64,000 bases of DNA, taken from positions 3,224,001 through 3,288,000 of the forward strand of contig OZ244119.1 of assembly GCA_965215755.1 (NCBI GenBank). The letters are read 5' to 3'. The translations under genes were made by a program, and so were the position numbers. This document shows positions 1-9,427 of the stretch, piece by piece (positions within the stretch are counted from its first letter, which is position 1; every line of letters begins with the position of its first letter). The notes under the pieces are model-generated. The model was not told the DNA's origin. It saw only the letters and a program-made list of their open reading frames with translations, and did no database searches. This DNA comes from Tectiglobus sp965215755 (lineage in GTDB: Bacteria; Pseudomonadota; Alphaproteobacteria; Rhizobiales; Hyphomicrobiaceae).

Positions 1-888
1 GCGTTCCGGTTTCAGCCCGAAGGCGCAGGTGCTGCTCATCCGCGCGAATTCAGGCAGGCTGGTATCGAATACTTCGGCTCTACCAATCATGTGGCAGCCG
101 ACGCCGAGGTTCTGCTCCGCATTCTGGAAAGTCTCAAAGCCGCGGGGCTTGAGGACTACACTGTCACCATAGGTGATGTCGGTATCTTTGCTACGATGCT
201 TGCGGAGCTGCCGATGCCTGATCGCTGGCGGCAGAGATTGCGAACCCAGTTCTGGCGGCCAGAGGCATTTCGCGCTGAGTTGGATGAGCTCACCGTCCAT
301 CCTGCGGCAGCAACGGAAGGAATGTCGGCGGAGTTGCTTGAGGCAGTGGCGAACGCGAAAGCCGATGACAGGGAAGCAGTCGTTATAGACTATCTCGATC
401 GGCAGAATATCGAATTAATTGGAGTGCGCTCAGCTGCGGAAATTGCAGAGAGTGTCGCGAATGCCGTGGAAGATGCAGCTGCTGACCCTCTATCAGAAGA
501 CACACGCAAACTGCTTGCGACCTACCTGGATGTGTCGGCGCCAGTTCGTGCGGCGGGCGCGCGGATGAAGGACCTCGCCCAGGCGAGTGGTATCAATTTG
601 TCCGGTCCGTTAGAGACTTATGAGAAACGACTTCGTCAATTCGCGAGCCTTGGCATTGAACTCAACAGACTGCATTTCTCTGCAGAGTTTGGACGGACGC
701 TTGAGTATTACACCGGGTTTGTTTTTGAAGTTCAGGCTTCCGGTCTCGATCGAGCCAGCCCGGTCGCGGGCGGCGGGCGGTATGACAAACTCATGCGAGT
801 CGTCGGGGCGACGGTCGATGTGCCGGCTGTCGGAGCGATGATCCATACGGAGCGTCTCCTCACCGCCGTACAAGGAGGCGGGGCATGA
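1..888 (+). CDS. hisZ: ATP phosphoribosyltransferase regulatory subunit HisZ (5' end missing)
   Basis: The reading frame is open from base 1, so the start codon lies before the window. HisZ is a catalytically inactive paralogue of histidyl-tRNA synthetase that pairs with short-form HisG for the first step of histidine synthesis. Seen here: the class II synthetase-like stretch REFRQAGIEYFG at the left edge, and YYTGFVFEV followed by GGGRYDKL near the C-terminus, both typical of the HisRS/HisZ fold. The stop overlaps the hisG start as ATGA, which suggests translational coupling. True HisRS is less likely because there is no C-terminal anticodon-binding domain after GGGRYD and short-form hisG follows directly. 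Confidence 0.9.
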   Translation, partial: AFRFQPEGAGAAHPREFRQAGIEYFGSTNHVAADAEVLLRILESLKAAGLEDYTVTIGDVGIFATMLAELPMPDRWRQRLRTQFWRPEAFRAELDELTVHPAAATEGMSAELLEAVANAKADDREAVVIDYLDRQNIELIGVRSAAEIAESVANAVEDAAADPLSEDTRKLLATYLDVSAPVRAAGARMKDLAQASGINLSGPLETYEKRLRQFASLGIELNRLHFSAEFGRTLEYYTGFVFEVQASGLDRASPVAGGGRYDKLMRVVGATVDVPAVGAMIHTERLLTAVQGGGA

Positions 889-1589
889 CGGACAAACTCG
901 TGATCGGTGTCCCGTCCAAGGGACGCTTGATGGAGAAGACTCATGAGCTGTTCTTGTCGGCTGGGATCGAACTGCAGAAAGTCGGTGGCAATGGTCGCGG
1001 CTACCGTGGCGAGGTCGTTGGACGCAATGATATCGAGATCGTTTACATTTCGGCGTCTGAGATTGCCAATGCACTGAGAACCGGTCGGATTCATCTGGGG
1101 GTCACCGGGGAAGACCTGGTGCGCGAAGAGATTGTGGATGCCGATCAACGCATCCAGTTTCTGCATAAGCTTGGTTTCGGTCATGCCGACGTCGTTGTAG
1201 CGGTGCCGAATTGCTGGGTTGATGTGCGCCGGATGCGTGACCTTGACGTGGCAGCGCAGGCTTACCGGCGCCGACATCAAAGGCGGATGCGTGTCGCGAC
1301 AAAGTACATGAATCTGACACGCGGATTCTTTGCCAACTATGGGATCAATGATTATCGGATTGTCGAAAGCCTGGGTGCGACGGAGGGCACACCGGCTGCC
1401 GGCACGGCAGATCTGATCGTTGATATCACCAGTACCGGCAGCACGTTGCGGGCAAACGGTCTTCGCGTTCTTGACGATGGAATTGTGCTGAAGTCTGAAG
1501 CCAATCTGGTCGCGTCGAAGTCAATTTCCTGGACGCCTGCAACACGCGCGATTGAGAATGAATTCCTATCGCTCCTGGCTCTCGAGTAG
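885..1589 (+). CDS. hisG: ATP phosphoribosyltransferase, short form
   Basis: HisG condenses ATP and PRPP to phosphoribosyl-ATP, the committed step of histidine synthesis. At 234 residues this is the short form, which lacks the C-terminal regulatory ACT-like domain and depends on HisZ, encoded just upstream. Visible family features are the N-terminal VPSKGRL, the LGVTGEDLV segment and the PRPP-binding stretch around ADLIVDITSTGSTLRANGL. The start ATG overlaps the hisZ stop and is preceded by an AGGAGG ribosome site. Confidence 0.97.
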   Translation: MTDKLVIGVPSKGRLMEKTHELFLSAGIELQKVGGNGRGYRGEVVGRNDIEIVYISASEIANALRTGRIHLGVTGEDLVREEIVDADQRIQFLHKLGFGHADVVVAVPNCWVDVRRMRDLDVAAQAYRRRHQRRMRVATKYMNLTRGFFANYGINDYRIVESLGATEGTPAAGTADLIVDITSTGSTLRANGLRVLDDGIVLKSEANLVASKSISWTPATRAIENEFLSLLALE

Positions 1590-1730
1590 GCAGTTTGGAT
1601 CGATGCGACAAGCGATGGCACGATTATCGATCGATCCAGCACAGCCCGTCCTGAACGACCTCCTCTGGGAGGCACGATCAAACGCACCGCCGATCGGAAG
1701 TTTTCTGTTTCTGAGCAGGGATGAGCCGCT

Positions 1731-2606
1731 CTAAGCAGCGATGCTCATCTCACGGGCCTCGGCAATCGCCAGGCCGCGCTCTGAGATCCTATCCCGCGTC
1801 AACTCGAACTGGCCGCGCAGATCGACGATCAGAGATGCTGCGCTTCGCAAATGAGTGGCGATATAGGCACGACGGCCATGGATCTCAACCAATGGTGCAA
1901 ATGGCTGGGCACTGTTGGAGGTTGGTTCAAAGCCTGTTTGTGAGACTGCGCTGTCGAATGTCCAGCGGGTTCCCGTATCCCGGAACGTTTCCGCTGGTGC
2001 GCCCTCTGCCAGGACTGCATCGTGAACATCGAGCTCCAAATGATAATAGTCGACGGCAGTGAGACCAATGGACGACATGGGATATATCGTGGTGCCATTG
2101 ATCAAGTGCTTCGCCGGGATCAGGAGACCATCGATATAGAGTGCGTGTTCGGGAGACACGTGGAGATCCCGATTGGGGATGTTTTCCGCCAGCGCATGAG
2201 CCTCGATCGTGATGGGAAGAGCATCATTTGACCAATGACCTGAACCATCCGCAAAGCGCTGGCTATGCCCCAGCCACTGGACCGGCTTGGAGTCTCCTGA
2301 GACCGTCGTTACCAATTGGCCGACCTGCAGATCCTCAATGCGACAGTCGCCGTCCGGTGTCGCAATTCTGGTTCCCTTTAAGAAACAGAGTGTCTGTGCC
2401 TGAGTGCGACGTGTGGATGACTGTGTCCCGGAAGGCGTGGCAGTTTGAACACCAGAGCTATTGCTGTCGGCCGGAGCGGTATCGTTTCCGGAAAGATTGC
2501 GCCAATCCAGGCTGTTAGCGGAGGCCCGCTCTGTCAGGACAGCGGCGGAAATGCCTGCTACTGCAGCCAAAAGGCGTCGTCGCGCGATCTTTGTTTTGGC
2601 AACCAT
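1731..2606 (-). CDS. Exported Hint-domain (Hedgehog/intein-fold) protein
   Basis: The 291-residue product has an N-terminal export signal: a basic ARRRLL segment, a hydrophobic stretch and a likely cleavage after ASA at residue 30. It could be a Tat or a Sec signal. A low-complexity Ser/Thr linker follows, then a Hint domain starting at Cys74 (CFLKGTRIATPDG), with RIEDLQVGQLV and a block with His149 and His154 (HVSPEHALYIDG). Hint domains self-cleave at the N-terminal Cys in Hedgehog and intein proteins; alphaproteobacterial members of the Hint_2 kind are mostly uncharacterised and often attached to secreted RTX proteins. Here only about 40 residues lie between signal and Hint domain, so there is no recognisable cargo. 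Function unknown. Confidence 0.75.
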   Translation of the reverse strand: MVAKTKIARRRLLAAVAGISAAVLTERASANSLDWRNLSGNDTAPADSNSSGVQTATPSGTQSSTRRTQAQTLCFLKGTRIATPDGDCRIEDLQVGQLVTTVSGDSKPVQWLGHSQRFADGSGHWSNDALPITIEAHALAENIPNRDLHVSPEHALYIDGLLIPAKHLINGTTIYPMSSIGLTAVDYYHLELDVHDAVLAEGAPAETFRDTGTRWTFDSAVSQTGFEPTSNSAQPFAPLVEIHGRRAYIATHLRSAASLIVDLRGQFELTRDRISERGLAIAEAREMSIAA

Positions 2607-2811
2607 GTCTCAGTATCTCGTCGATTCAGCGTCCGGCGGCTCAAGCGGCGAACAATATGTCATCCGCGCACGCGTGATAAATCGTGTTGAGCGACCGTCT
2701 TGAACTTATCTACAACGTTGGACGTAGTCAATTAAGTCCGACATTTCAAGGGATTGGAATAAGAAATTGTGATGAATGTTAATGGCCCTGGCGCTTTGCT
2801 TTCGCTGCTGA

Positions 2812-4992
2812 TCAGGCCAGTTCCGCAAGTATACACTGCAGCACGCCATATTCGTAACGTCCGTCAAGAGCGGCGTAGGCCGGGCCAAGTTGACCCGTTT
2901 CCAGGGTATTGGTGTCCTCGAACGCAGCCAGGATCTCATCAACGTCTTCATCGTCCATCTGTAGGGCTTCGCGGGCATCGAGCATTCCTGCTTCGATCGC
3001 TGATGCGAGATGATCGTAAATGGTTGAGGTTTTGAGGTTCCGCTGATCTGCTATGGCGTCGACTGTGAGGCCTTTTCGAATGAGGCCAATGGAACGACTG
3101 GCTGTCGCATTGAGCGAGCTGTCTTCGAGGGGTGTCTCTTCAAACTGTCCAATAGCCGCAATCAGGGCGTCGCCGTATCGATCGACTTTGGTGCGACCGA
3201 AGCCACTGATTTCGGCAAGCTCGGCCTTGGACTTTGGGCGCCTTTCGGCCACGTCGACGAGCTGGCTGTCATGGCAGATCAGGTAGGGTGGCACTCGTTT
3301 TCCAGCAGCGAGCTCTTTGCGGACCAACTTCAGGGCCTCAAAGAGTTGCTTGTCTTCCTCAGACAATGACTCGCTGACCTGCTTTTTGCGAGACGACTTT
3401 GATTTGCTGGATTTTGAAGCAGGTTGAATGCGGATCTGTATAGTTTCCTCGCCGCGCAACAGGGGGCGCGCCTTGGCAGACAGGCCGAGCGTGCCATAGC
3501 CATCTTCGTCGGAAACGAGAAACCCTGCCGCAACGAGTTGCCGGTAAAGACTGCGCCAACCGGCAGCGTCTAGTTCCTGGCCAATTCCATAGACGGATAA
3601 ACTATCGTGGCCGTTCTCGCTGATCCGCTTGTCACTTTGCCCGGTTAGGATGTTGACGAGATACGTCACGCCGTAGCGCTGTCCTGTTCGATAGACAGCC
3701 GACAATGCCTTTTGTGCTTCGATCTTGCCATCGCGTGTCGCAGGCGGCGTCAGGCAGTTATCGCAGTTGCCACAAGGCTCATCGAGCGTTTCACCAAAGT
3801 ACGCCAGGAGCGCCTGCCGACGGCAGGCCGGGCTTTCGCACAAACCTATGAAGGCATCCAGACGTCTGCGTTGGAATTGCTTGAATTCTTCGCTGCCTTC
3901 GGATTGCGCAATCCACTGGCGCTGTTGGACGAGGTCCTGAAGGCCGTATGCCATCCAGGCGTTGGCCGGCTGACCGTCCCGGCCTGCGCGGCCGGTTTCC
4001 TGATAATAGGCTTCAACTGATTTCGGAAGATTAAGGTGACCAACAAAGCGCACGTCCGGCTTGTCGATCCCCATTCCAAAGGCGATCGTCGCGACCACGA
4101 TGAGGTCATCCTCCCTGAGGAAGCGAGCTTGTGTTGCTGCCCGCGTGGCAGCTGGCAAACCGGCGTGATAGGCAACGGCTCTGCGGCCTTTCGTATTCAG
4201 CCAGGCGGCGGTTTCCTCTGTCGCCTTGCGTGACAGGCAATAGACGATGCCGGAGTCATTGGGATGCTCAGCATCGATAAACTGCAGCAGGCCCTGACGC
4301 GCGCCCATATTGCCAAGTTCGGCAATCGTGTAACGGATGTTGGGCCGGTCAAAACTTGCGACAAATCTCGGTGCATCGGACAGCGATAGTTCAGCGGCAA
4401 TCTCTTCGCGGGTGCGCGGGTCAGCGGTTGCGGTTAATGCGACCCGGGGGACTTTTGGGAAATGATCAGCCAGAACGCGCAATTGGCGGTATTCCGGACG
4501 AAAATCGTGTCCCCATTGAGAAACGCAATGCGCCTCATCGATGGCGAACAGGGAAATCTCGCAGCGGCGTAAGAGATTGAGGGTGCGTTCCTGGACGAGG
4601 CGCTCGGGAGCGATGTAGACCATGTCCAATGCGCCAGCACGCATTTCTGTTTCGATGGCCGACTGTTCGTCACGGTCGACACTCGAGTTCAGGTAGGCGG
4701 CTCGGACGCCAAGCTGCTCCAGGGCGCTGACCTGATCATGCATGAGTGCAATAAGGGGCGATACAACTATGCCGACGCCGGCCCGAACAAGGCTCGGGAT
4801 CTGATAGCAGAGCGATTTTCCACCGCCGGTCGGCATGAGGACAAGCGCATCCTGCCCGGCCAGGAGCGTTTGGACAATATCACCTTGGGGCCCGCGAAAG
4901 TCCTTGTAGCCGAATGTTTCCTGCAAAACTCCACGCGCATCTTCTAATGCGTCTTGCGTATCGCGGAATTGAGCGGCGGAGTTGCGCGGCAT
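2812..4992 (-). CDS. recQ: ATP-dependent DNA helicase RecQ
   Basis: RecQ is a 3'-5' helicase of recombination and fork repair. The order is: helicase core with Walker A (MPTGGGKS), the DEAH box (FAIDEAHCVSQWGHDFRPEY), the ALTATA motif and motif VI (YYQETGRAGRDG); then the zinc-binding part of the RQC region with four cysteines (CESPACRR and CGNCDNC); then an HRDC domain (LRKELAAGKRVPPYLICHD-like); and a C-terminal helix-turn-helix segment (GLTVDAIADQRNLKTSTIYDHL). I chose ATG at 4992, giving 726 residues, because GGTGAA lies just upstream. In-frame TTG 5010 and GTG 5007 would add six or five residues but have no ribosome site. Confidence 0.95.
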   Translation of the reverse strand: MPRNSAAQFRDTQDALEDARGVLQETFGYKDFRGPQGDIVQTLLAGQDALVLMPTGGGKSLCYQIPSLVRAGVGIVVSPLIALMHDQVSALEQLGVRAAYLNSSVDRDEQSAIETEMRAGALDMVYIAPERLVQERTLNLLRRCEISLFAIDEAHCVSQWGHDFRPEYRQLRVLADHFPKVPRVALTATADPRTREEIAAELSLSDAPRFVASFDRPNIRYTIAELGNMGARQGLLQFIDAEHPNDSGIVYCLSRKATEETAAWLNTKGRRAVAYHAGLPAATRAATQARFLREDDLIVVATIAFGMGIDKPDVRFVGHLNLPKSVEAYYQETGRAGRDGQPANAWMAYGLQDLVQQRQWIAQSEGSEEFKQFQRRRLDAFIGLCESPACRRQALLAYFGETLDEPCGNCDNCLTPPATRDGKIEAQKALSAVYRTGQRYGVTYLVNILTGQSDKRISENGHDSLSVYGIGQELDAAGWRSLYRQLVAAGFLVSDEDGYGTLGLSAKARPLLRGEETIQIRIQPASKSSKSKSSRKKQVSESLSEEDKQLFEALKLVRKELAAGKRVPPYLICHDSQLVDVAERRPKSKAELAEISGFGRTKVDRYGDALIAAIGQFEETPLEDSSLNATASRSIGLIRKGLTVDAIADQRNLKTSTIYDHLASAIEAGMLDAREALQMDDEDVDEILAAFEDTNTLETGQLGPAYAALDGRYEYGVLQCILAELA

Positions 4993-5010
4993 GTGCGGAG
5001 ATTTCACCAA

Positions 5011-5357
5011 TGAGTTGAGGATGCAAGTTTATCCGCTTCAATACGCGATTCTCCATTGAAGACGGCATGTTTGGATGCACGTAGCCAACTGCTTCCACAG
5101 GCGTTGTAAGTCAGCATCAATCGGTAAGCATTTCCCCTAGGATATGCATCTGGCCGGCAGCCGTGGTATTATTCAGGTGAAGTTCATATTGACATCGCTA
5201 GTTTGGCTCTCGAAGTCGCAGACAGGCCTAGCGAATAGAAGCAAGTGTTTCTCAAGCGAGGTGTGTTGAAACCACGAATTGAGCGTGCGTACACGGAATA
5301 CACGCGTTAGAGTGAAACTAGAACCGGATGAAGGTCCGGAGAGCAACGAGGTAGACA
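5011..5357. other. Intergenic region between divergent recQ and a small exported-protein gene
   Basis: This 347-base region separates two divergent genes, so promoters for both must lie here. A TTGACA hexamer occurs at 5189-5194, but no convincing -10 hexamer sits 16-18 bases downstream. I see no further open frame, RNA gene or strong hairpin. Confidence 0.5.
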
Positions 5358-5639
5358 ATGAACCGCATTCAACGATCCGGCCTGATAGTCGCGTTTGTTT
5401 CAGCTATGGGGTTGTCGGCCTTTGTGTCCGGAGCCCACGCGCAGGCCAATTGTGTGACTTACGGCAATCTGGCGCTAAAGCAGGCGCGGGAATACGAGCA
5501 GCGCAAGTGTGGTCCCAAGGATGCGCGCTGGAGTACGGATCTTAAGTCCCACGTGAGCTGGTGTTCCAGTGTTGGTCCGACGCAATGGCGCGGTGAACTG
5601 AAGAAGCGGGCGGAAGTTCTCAAGCAATGTGCCGGCTAA
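5358..5639 (+). CDS. Small exported protein with four cysteines
   Basis: The 93-residue product has a clear Sec signal peptide (hydrophobic residues about 8-28, cleavage likely after AHA). The mature part of about 63 residues holds four cysteines (NCVTYG, RKCGPKD, SWCSSVG and KQCAG), spaced so that two disulfides are possible, with a helical, charged C-terminus. A GAGGT ribosome site precedes the ATG. I recall similar small periplasmic proteins of unknown function in Rhizobiales, but cannot name a characterised family. Confidence 0.7.
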   Translation: MNRIQRSGLIVAFVSAMGLSAFVSGAHAQANCVTYGNLALKQAREYEQRKCGPKDARWSTDLKSHVSWCSSVGPTQWRGELKKRAEVLKQCAG

Positions 5640-5855
5640 GCCAATAGGCTGATGGTCGCCATATTCAGAATCTGAGTTCGAATTGTACGGCGGTCACGAC
5701 ATGGCCGCCGTTTGTTGTTGACGCTGCAACATCACCTCCTGATATTGGAAGGGCACAGAAGGTGTTCGATCGCCGTCATTGATTGACTCGCGGCCCCGTG
5801 TTGTTAACGGGGAGATCAGAGGCACCACTGTGCATGGCTATTGGGAGGGTTTGCT

Positions 5856-6581
5856 ATGGGGCGGTTGCTCGTCGCAATACTTTTTGCATTGATTGCGTTT
5901 TACATCGCGTGGCCGGCAGTATCAGCCTGGCAGATTTACGGGGCAGTACAGGATAAAAATCCGGCGGTGCTTTCAACCAAGGTTGATTTTCCCAGCGTCC
6001 GCGAATCCATGCGTCCTGTTGTTGAACAGCGGATCTCCAGCAAAATCGAGGAGATGAAGCAGAGCCAGTCCGGAACAACGGCAATCGTCGCCGGGCTTGT
6101 TCAAGGTGGGATGCTGAGCCAACTGACCGGGATTGTCCTGAAAAGCATCGTTACGCCTGAGAATATGATCCGGCTTGCCCATGAGAAAGGCAGCCTGCCA
6201 GAGAAGATTGAGCGGATTATCCGGGAGCAGATGGGCGGTGTTGGTGGGCGTCTTGCGCAGGGCAACAACGGAGAGGGCGGAGCCGGCGGTTTGATTAGTC
6301 GTCTGAACAAATCGGTCGGCGGAAATATTATCAAGAGTTTTAAGCCCGGTGCAGAACAAGCGCAGTCCGAGGCGGTGAAAAAGGTAGCCGTGCCGGAAGG
6401 TCAGTCGCCGCCGGCTGTTGGGATCGACAACATCAAGTCGTTTGCTTTTGCTGGCCCACTGGCGTTTGATATTGGCTTTGCGCGCGATCCATCCGCATTG
6501 AAACCTGATTTGACGGCGCGTATGGAGTTCAAGGAATTCGATTGGCAGCTGACCCAAGTCGTGCCGAGATTGAAGCGCTAA
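5856..6581 (+). CDS. DUF2939 family membrane-anchored protein
   Basis: The 241-residue product starts with a hydrophobic anchor (about residues 3-22), then a segment matching the DUF2939 pattern (WQIYGAVQDKNPAVLSTKVDF and PSVRESM). DUF2939 proteins are small bacterial envelope proteins of unknown function. The middle is rich in Gly and the C-terminus (RMEFKEFDWQLTQVVP) looks like a beta-rich end. The frame is open from TTG 5841, but GGGAGGG at 5843-5849 points to ATG 5856. Confidence 0.75.
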   Translation: MGRLLVAILFALIAFYIAWPAVSAWQIYGAVQDKNPAVLSTKVDFPSVRESMRPVVEQRISSKIEEMKQSQSGTTAIVAGLVQGGMLSQLTGIVLKSIVTPENMIRLAHEKGSLPEKIERIIREQMGGVGGRLAQGNNGEGGAGGLISRLNKSVGGNIIKSFKPGAEQAQSEAVKKVAVPEGQSPPAVGIDNIKSFAFAGPLAFDIGFARDPSALKPDLTARMEFKEFDWQLTQVVPRLKR

Positions 6582-6901
6582 AGCAATCGACCTTTCAACT
6601 GTAGATCATCGATTTACACGCTTGTGCCGGCGATCGGCGGATTGTCCATATCAGGGTGGCGCCACACCGAGCCGTGCCAAGTCGATCTGAATAATGTTCA
6701 GTGCTCAGGCAGCTTATGCAGACTTAAGCCAAGCTGTTAGCTGATTTTTTTCTCCGCGGAGCATTACTTTTCGCCGCGATACGCATCAAAAAAGTTTTCT
6801 GGTGATAGGCCCTTCGTCCGTGTTGCTCATTCTTCGTGCATCAGGAACCCTGTTGATTAGTGATTCTATTGCGTCGTGATGCGCAGGACCGGAGCAACAA
6901 A
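6582..6901. other. Intergenic region, no gene seen
   Basis: This 320-base region lies before the EAL-type gene. It contains a T-run followed by the perfect 10-base palindrome CTCCGCGGAG at 6752-6761, which is not placed to act as a plus-strand terminator. No open frame with a ribosome site and no tRNA were seen. A promoter for the next gene is expected but not identified. Confidence 0.4.
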
Positions 6902-8341
6902 ATGGCGATCTCGCAGGGGCCCAAGCGTTCCTATCTGTCGGATGTTTTTGTACTGATCTCAATGGCACTTGTTGCACTTGCGATAGGCGTCTGCCTCGTG
7001 ATGCAGCTTGGCTATGATCAAGCCATTGCCGGGTTCGTGGCTGCCGTAAGCTTCGCTGCCTTGGCATCCGGTCATATTTTGCTCCGGCGAAATGACTCCG
7101 TCGCACGATTGCGGCGCGAGTTGGATCAGCAGCCTGCTTCGGTTGTCGATCCACATGAGCTTCAGCCGCAATTCGATCCGCCCTCCGATGTGACACCTGA
7201 GCAGACTGGTTTGGATCAGGCAGCGGCAGAGCAGGCTGGGTTTGGGCAATACCGACCGTCAGCTCACCTGCAGCCGGAAGGTGATACAGATCCATCTCTG
7301 GAAGGTCTGGCCCGTCTTCAAACCAAAACGGCAGACGCGCCGGAGGCTGGAAGACGGTTTAAGGAACCGGAGATCAATGACCGGGAGCAAATCGGACAAG
7401 TCATCAAGCGGCTGGCGGATGATCTGTCGAAAGGGCGAGCGACGGACGGTCCGGACAAGGCAAACCCTGAGGGGCCATTACCGCCGGCACTTCCAGTGGC
7501 AGCCTCTGACACTGTGATACCTGCGGAGCCGACGGAGCCGACGGCAGAGGACAAACTGGCGGCCATTACCGATGCACTCTCGAATGAGCGCGTTGATGTT
7601 TTCCTTGAGCCGATCCACGGTTTGGAGGATGGTGCGCCGCGCCACTACGAGGTGACGATCCGGCTTGCGCTTGAGGATGGCCAGTCGCTCGACCATGCAG
7701 CGTATTCAGAGGCGACCCGTGGGTCAGCGATCCTGCCACTGATTGATGCCGTGAAAATCTCGCACACCAAGCGTGTCGGGCTGCAACTACTGCGGAGAGG
7801 CAAGTCTGGAGCGTTGATATCGCAAATCAACGGTGAGTCCGTCCGTGAAGCAGAGTTCGGTGAAGATCTCGCGACTATCATGGGGGCTGATCAAATCATG
7901 GCTGGCCGTCTGATCCTGTCGTTTAGCCAGCATGATGTGCGCAGCTTCGTGCCAGCTCAGTGGGAAGCACTCGACCGGCTGCGGGCGGTTGGTTTTCGCT
8001 TTGCGCTGGGTGATATTGTTGATCTCGACCTCGACTTCGAGCATCTTGCGCAGCGTGGGTTCACATTTGCTCGCCTGGATGCTGATATCTTCCGTCAAGG
8101 TCTCCATCTCGGAGAAGCGTTGGTGCCACCGGCCGATATCTGCCGCCATCTCGCCATGTCCGGGTTGACGTTGATTGTCGACAGACTGACGACGGACCGG
8201 GATGTTGCAGAGGTCTTTGGTTTCGGTGTGCTGTTCGGACAAGGGACTTTGTTCGGTGGGCCACGTCCTGTAAAAGCCCACGTGCTTCGGGATGATCAAC
8301 CCGCTCTGGCACCAACCGAGGTGCACCGCGCGGCGCACTAG
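6902..8341 (+). CDS. Membrane-anchored degenerate EAL-domain protein (TipF-like architecture)
   Basis: The 479-residue product has two N-terminal membrane helices (about residues 13-35 and 38-60), a polar Gln/Glu-rich linker, then an EAL-type domain from about residue 220 to 465. EAL domains bind or hydrolyse cyclic di-GMP. The catalytic set looks broken: the signature reads EVT instead of EAL, the usual ExTE position reads SFSQ, DDFG is replaced by GDIV, and LKID reads ARLD. I infer a cyclic di-GMP sensor or scaffold rather than a phosphodiesterase. Two helices plus linker plus inactive EAL resembles Caulobacter TipF, which helps place the flagellum. That identity is unproven, and no flagellar genes are nearby. 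The ATG at 6902 follows GGAGC; GTG-like starts further up add 14 residues. Confidence 0.75.
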   Translation: MAISQGPKRSYLSDVFVLISMALVALAIGVCLVMQLGYDQAIAGFVAAVSFAALASGHILLRRNDSVARLRRELDQQPASVVDPHELQPQFDPPSDVTPEQTGLDQAAAEQAGFGQYRPSAHLQPEGDTDPSLEGLARLQTKTADAPEAGRRFKEPEINDREQIGQVIKRLADDLSKGRATDGPDKANPEGPLPPALPVAASDTVIPAEPTEPTAEDKLAAITDALSNERVDVFLEPIHGLEDGAPRHYEVTIRLALEDGQSLDHAAYSEATRGSAILPLIDAVKISHTKRVGLQLLRRGKSGALISQINGESVREAEFGEDLATIMGADQIMAGRLILSFSQHDVRSFVPAQWEALDRLRAVGFRFALGDIVDLDLDFEHLAQRGFTFARLDADIFRQGLHLGEALVPPADICRHLAMSGLTLIVDRLTTDRDVAEVFGFGVLFGQGTLFGGPRPVKAHVLRDDQPALAPTEVHRAAH

Positions 8342-8514
8342 AATGGCGTCTTATCAATCGGCACGGAATAAGTCGCCGCTCAATGGTGCAGGTTTGCTGG
8401 GCTGCGGACCGATGACCCGCGTGCCAGACGGTATGTTTCCGAACGCGCGAGTGGTTGCGTTCAGGCGGAGCTGATGCGAAGCAGTGCGCTTGTTAATTTT
8501 GATCGGAGTCGAGT

Positions 8515-9384
8515 GTGAGTACCAACCAATTGCCAATTCCCGTATTGGACTCCGTCACGGATCTTGCATCTAGTAGCGACGCCTGGCTGGTCGACGTTTG
8601 GGGTGTCATACACAATGGTGTTTCGGCGTTCGCTTCGTCTTGTGACGCGTGTGCGGCTTACCGGGCGCAGGGTGGATATGTTGTTCTCCTGACAAATGCT
8701 CCACGTCCTTCGGCTGCTGTTGTGGAACAGTTGGACCGCATCGGTGTGCGCCGCGATGCGTATGATGCCGTGCTGACCTCAGGCGATGTCACCCGGGGAT
8801 TGGTCAAGGCCTGGGCCGATCGACCGATCTGTCATATCGGACCGGAGCGTGATCTTGGCATTTTCAGCGATCTCGGCGTCAAATTCGTTACGACGCTCGA
8901 AGCCGAGATCGTCGTGTGCACGGGCCTTATGGATGACGAGACTGAGACGCCGGAGGACTATGGGACGACGTTGCGCAGTTTTCTGCGCCGCAATCTGACG
9001 ATGCTCTGTGCCAACCCTGATTTGAAGGTCGAGCGCGGCGATCGCATCGTCTATTGTGCAGGAGCCATTGCCCAGGCTTACGAGCAACTGGGGGGTGAGG
9101 TCGTCTACAGTGGGAAGCCACATCTGCCAATCTATGAACTGGCGCATAGCATGATCAACGAGGGCGTTGGCCGGCCGGTTGCCAAAGACCGTGTCCTTGC
9201 CATTGGTGACGGTCTTCTAACCGATATCAAAGGCGCATCAGCCGCTGAACTACGATCGTTGTTTGTTGCTTCAGGGATCCATGTCCCCAAAGGGGCGGAG
9301 TTCAATGAAGACACCGTGGCACAGGTGTTCGATGGTTATGAACATGCCCGGCCTGTCGCTGCAATGCGTGCACTGAGCTGGTAG
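8515..9384 (+). CDS. HAD-superfamily class IIA hydrolase (TIGR01459-like)
   Basis: The 289-residue product has HAD motif I as DVWGVIHNG (nucleophile Asp followed by Trp-Gly-Val), motif II around LLTNAPRPS, a conserved Lys (YSGKPHLPIYE) and motif III/IV as AIGDGLLTDIKGA. These fit the class IIA group (NagD/p-nitrophenylphosphatase-like), in particular the alphaproteobacterial TIGR01459 family, whose substrate is not established. The start is GTG, preceded by a GGAGTCGAG ribosome site. The 173 bases before it carry no gene. Confidence 0.88.
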   Translation: MSTNQLPIPVLDSVTDLASSSDAWLVDVWGVIHNGVSAFASSCDACAAYRAQGGYVVLLTNAPRPSAAVVEQLDRIGVRRDAYDAVLTSGDVTRGLVKAWADRPICHIGPERDLGIFSDLGVKFVTTLEAEIVVCTGLMDDETETPEDYGTTLRSFLRRNLTMLCANPDLKVERGDRIVYCAGAIAQAYEQLGGEVVYSGKPHLPIYELAHSMINEGVGRPVAKDRVLAIGDGLLTDIKGASAAELRSLFVASGIHVPKGAEFNEDTVAQVFDGYEHARPVAAMRALSW

Positions 9385-9427
9385 ATCTCCTATAATCGGC
9401 CATTCATCGTTTATCGGAGTTGCCGAC

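Noticed and set aside
732..1280. A 182-residue open frame opposite hisZ and hisG.
   Set aside because: It overlaps two well-supported genes and its product has no recognisable feature.
1655..1680. CCTCC-TCT-GGGAGG after hisG as a terminator.
   Set aside because: The stem is only 5 bp and no T-run follows.
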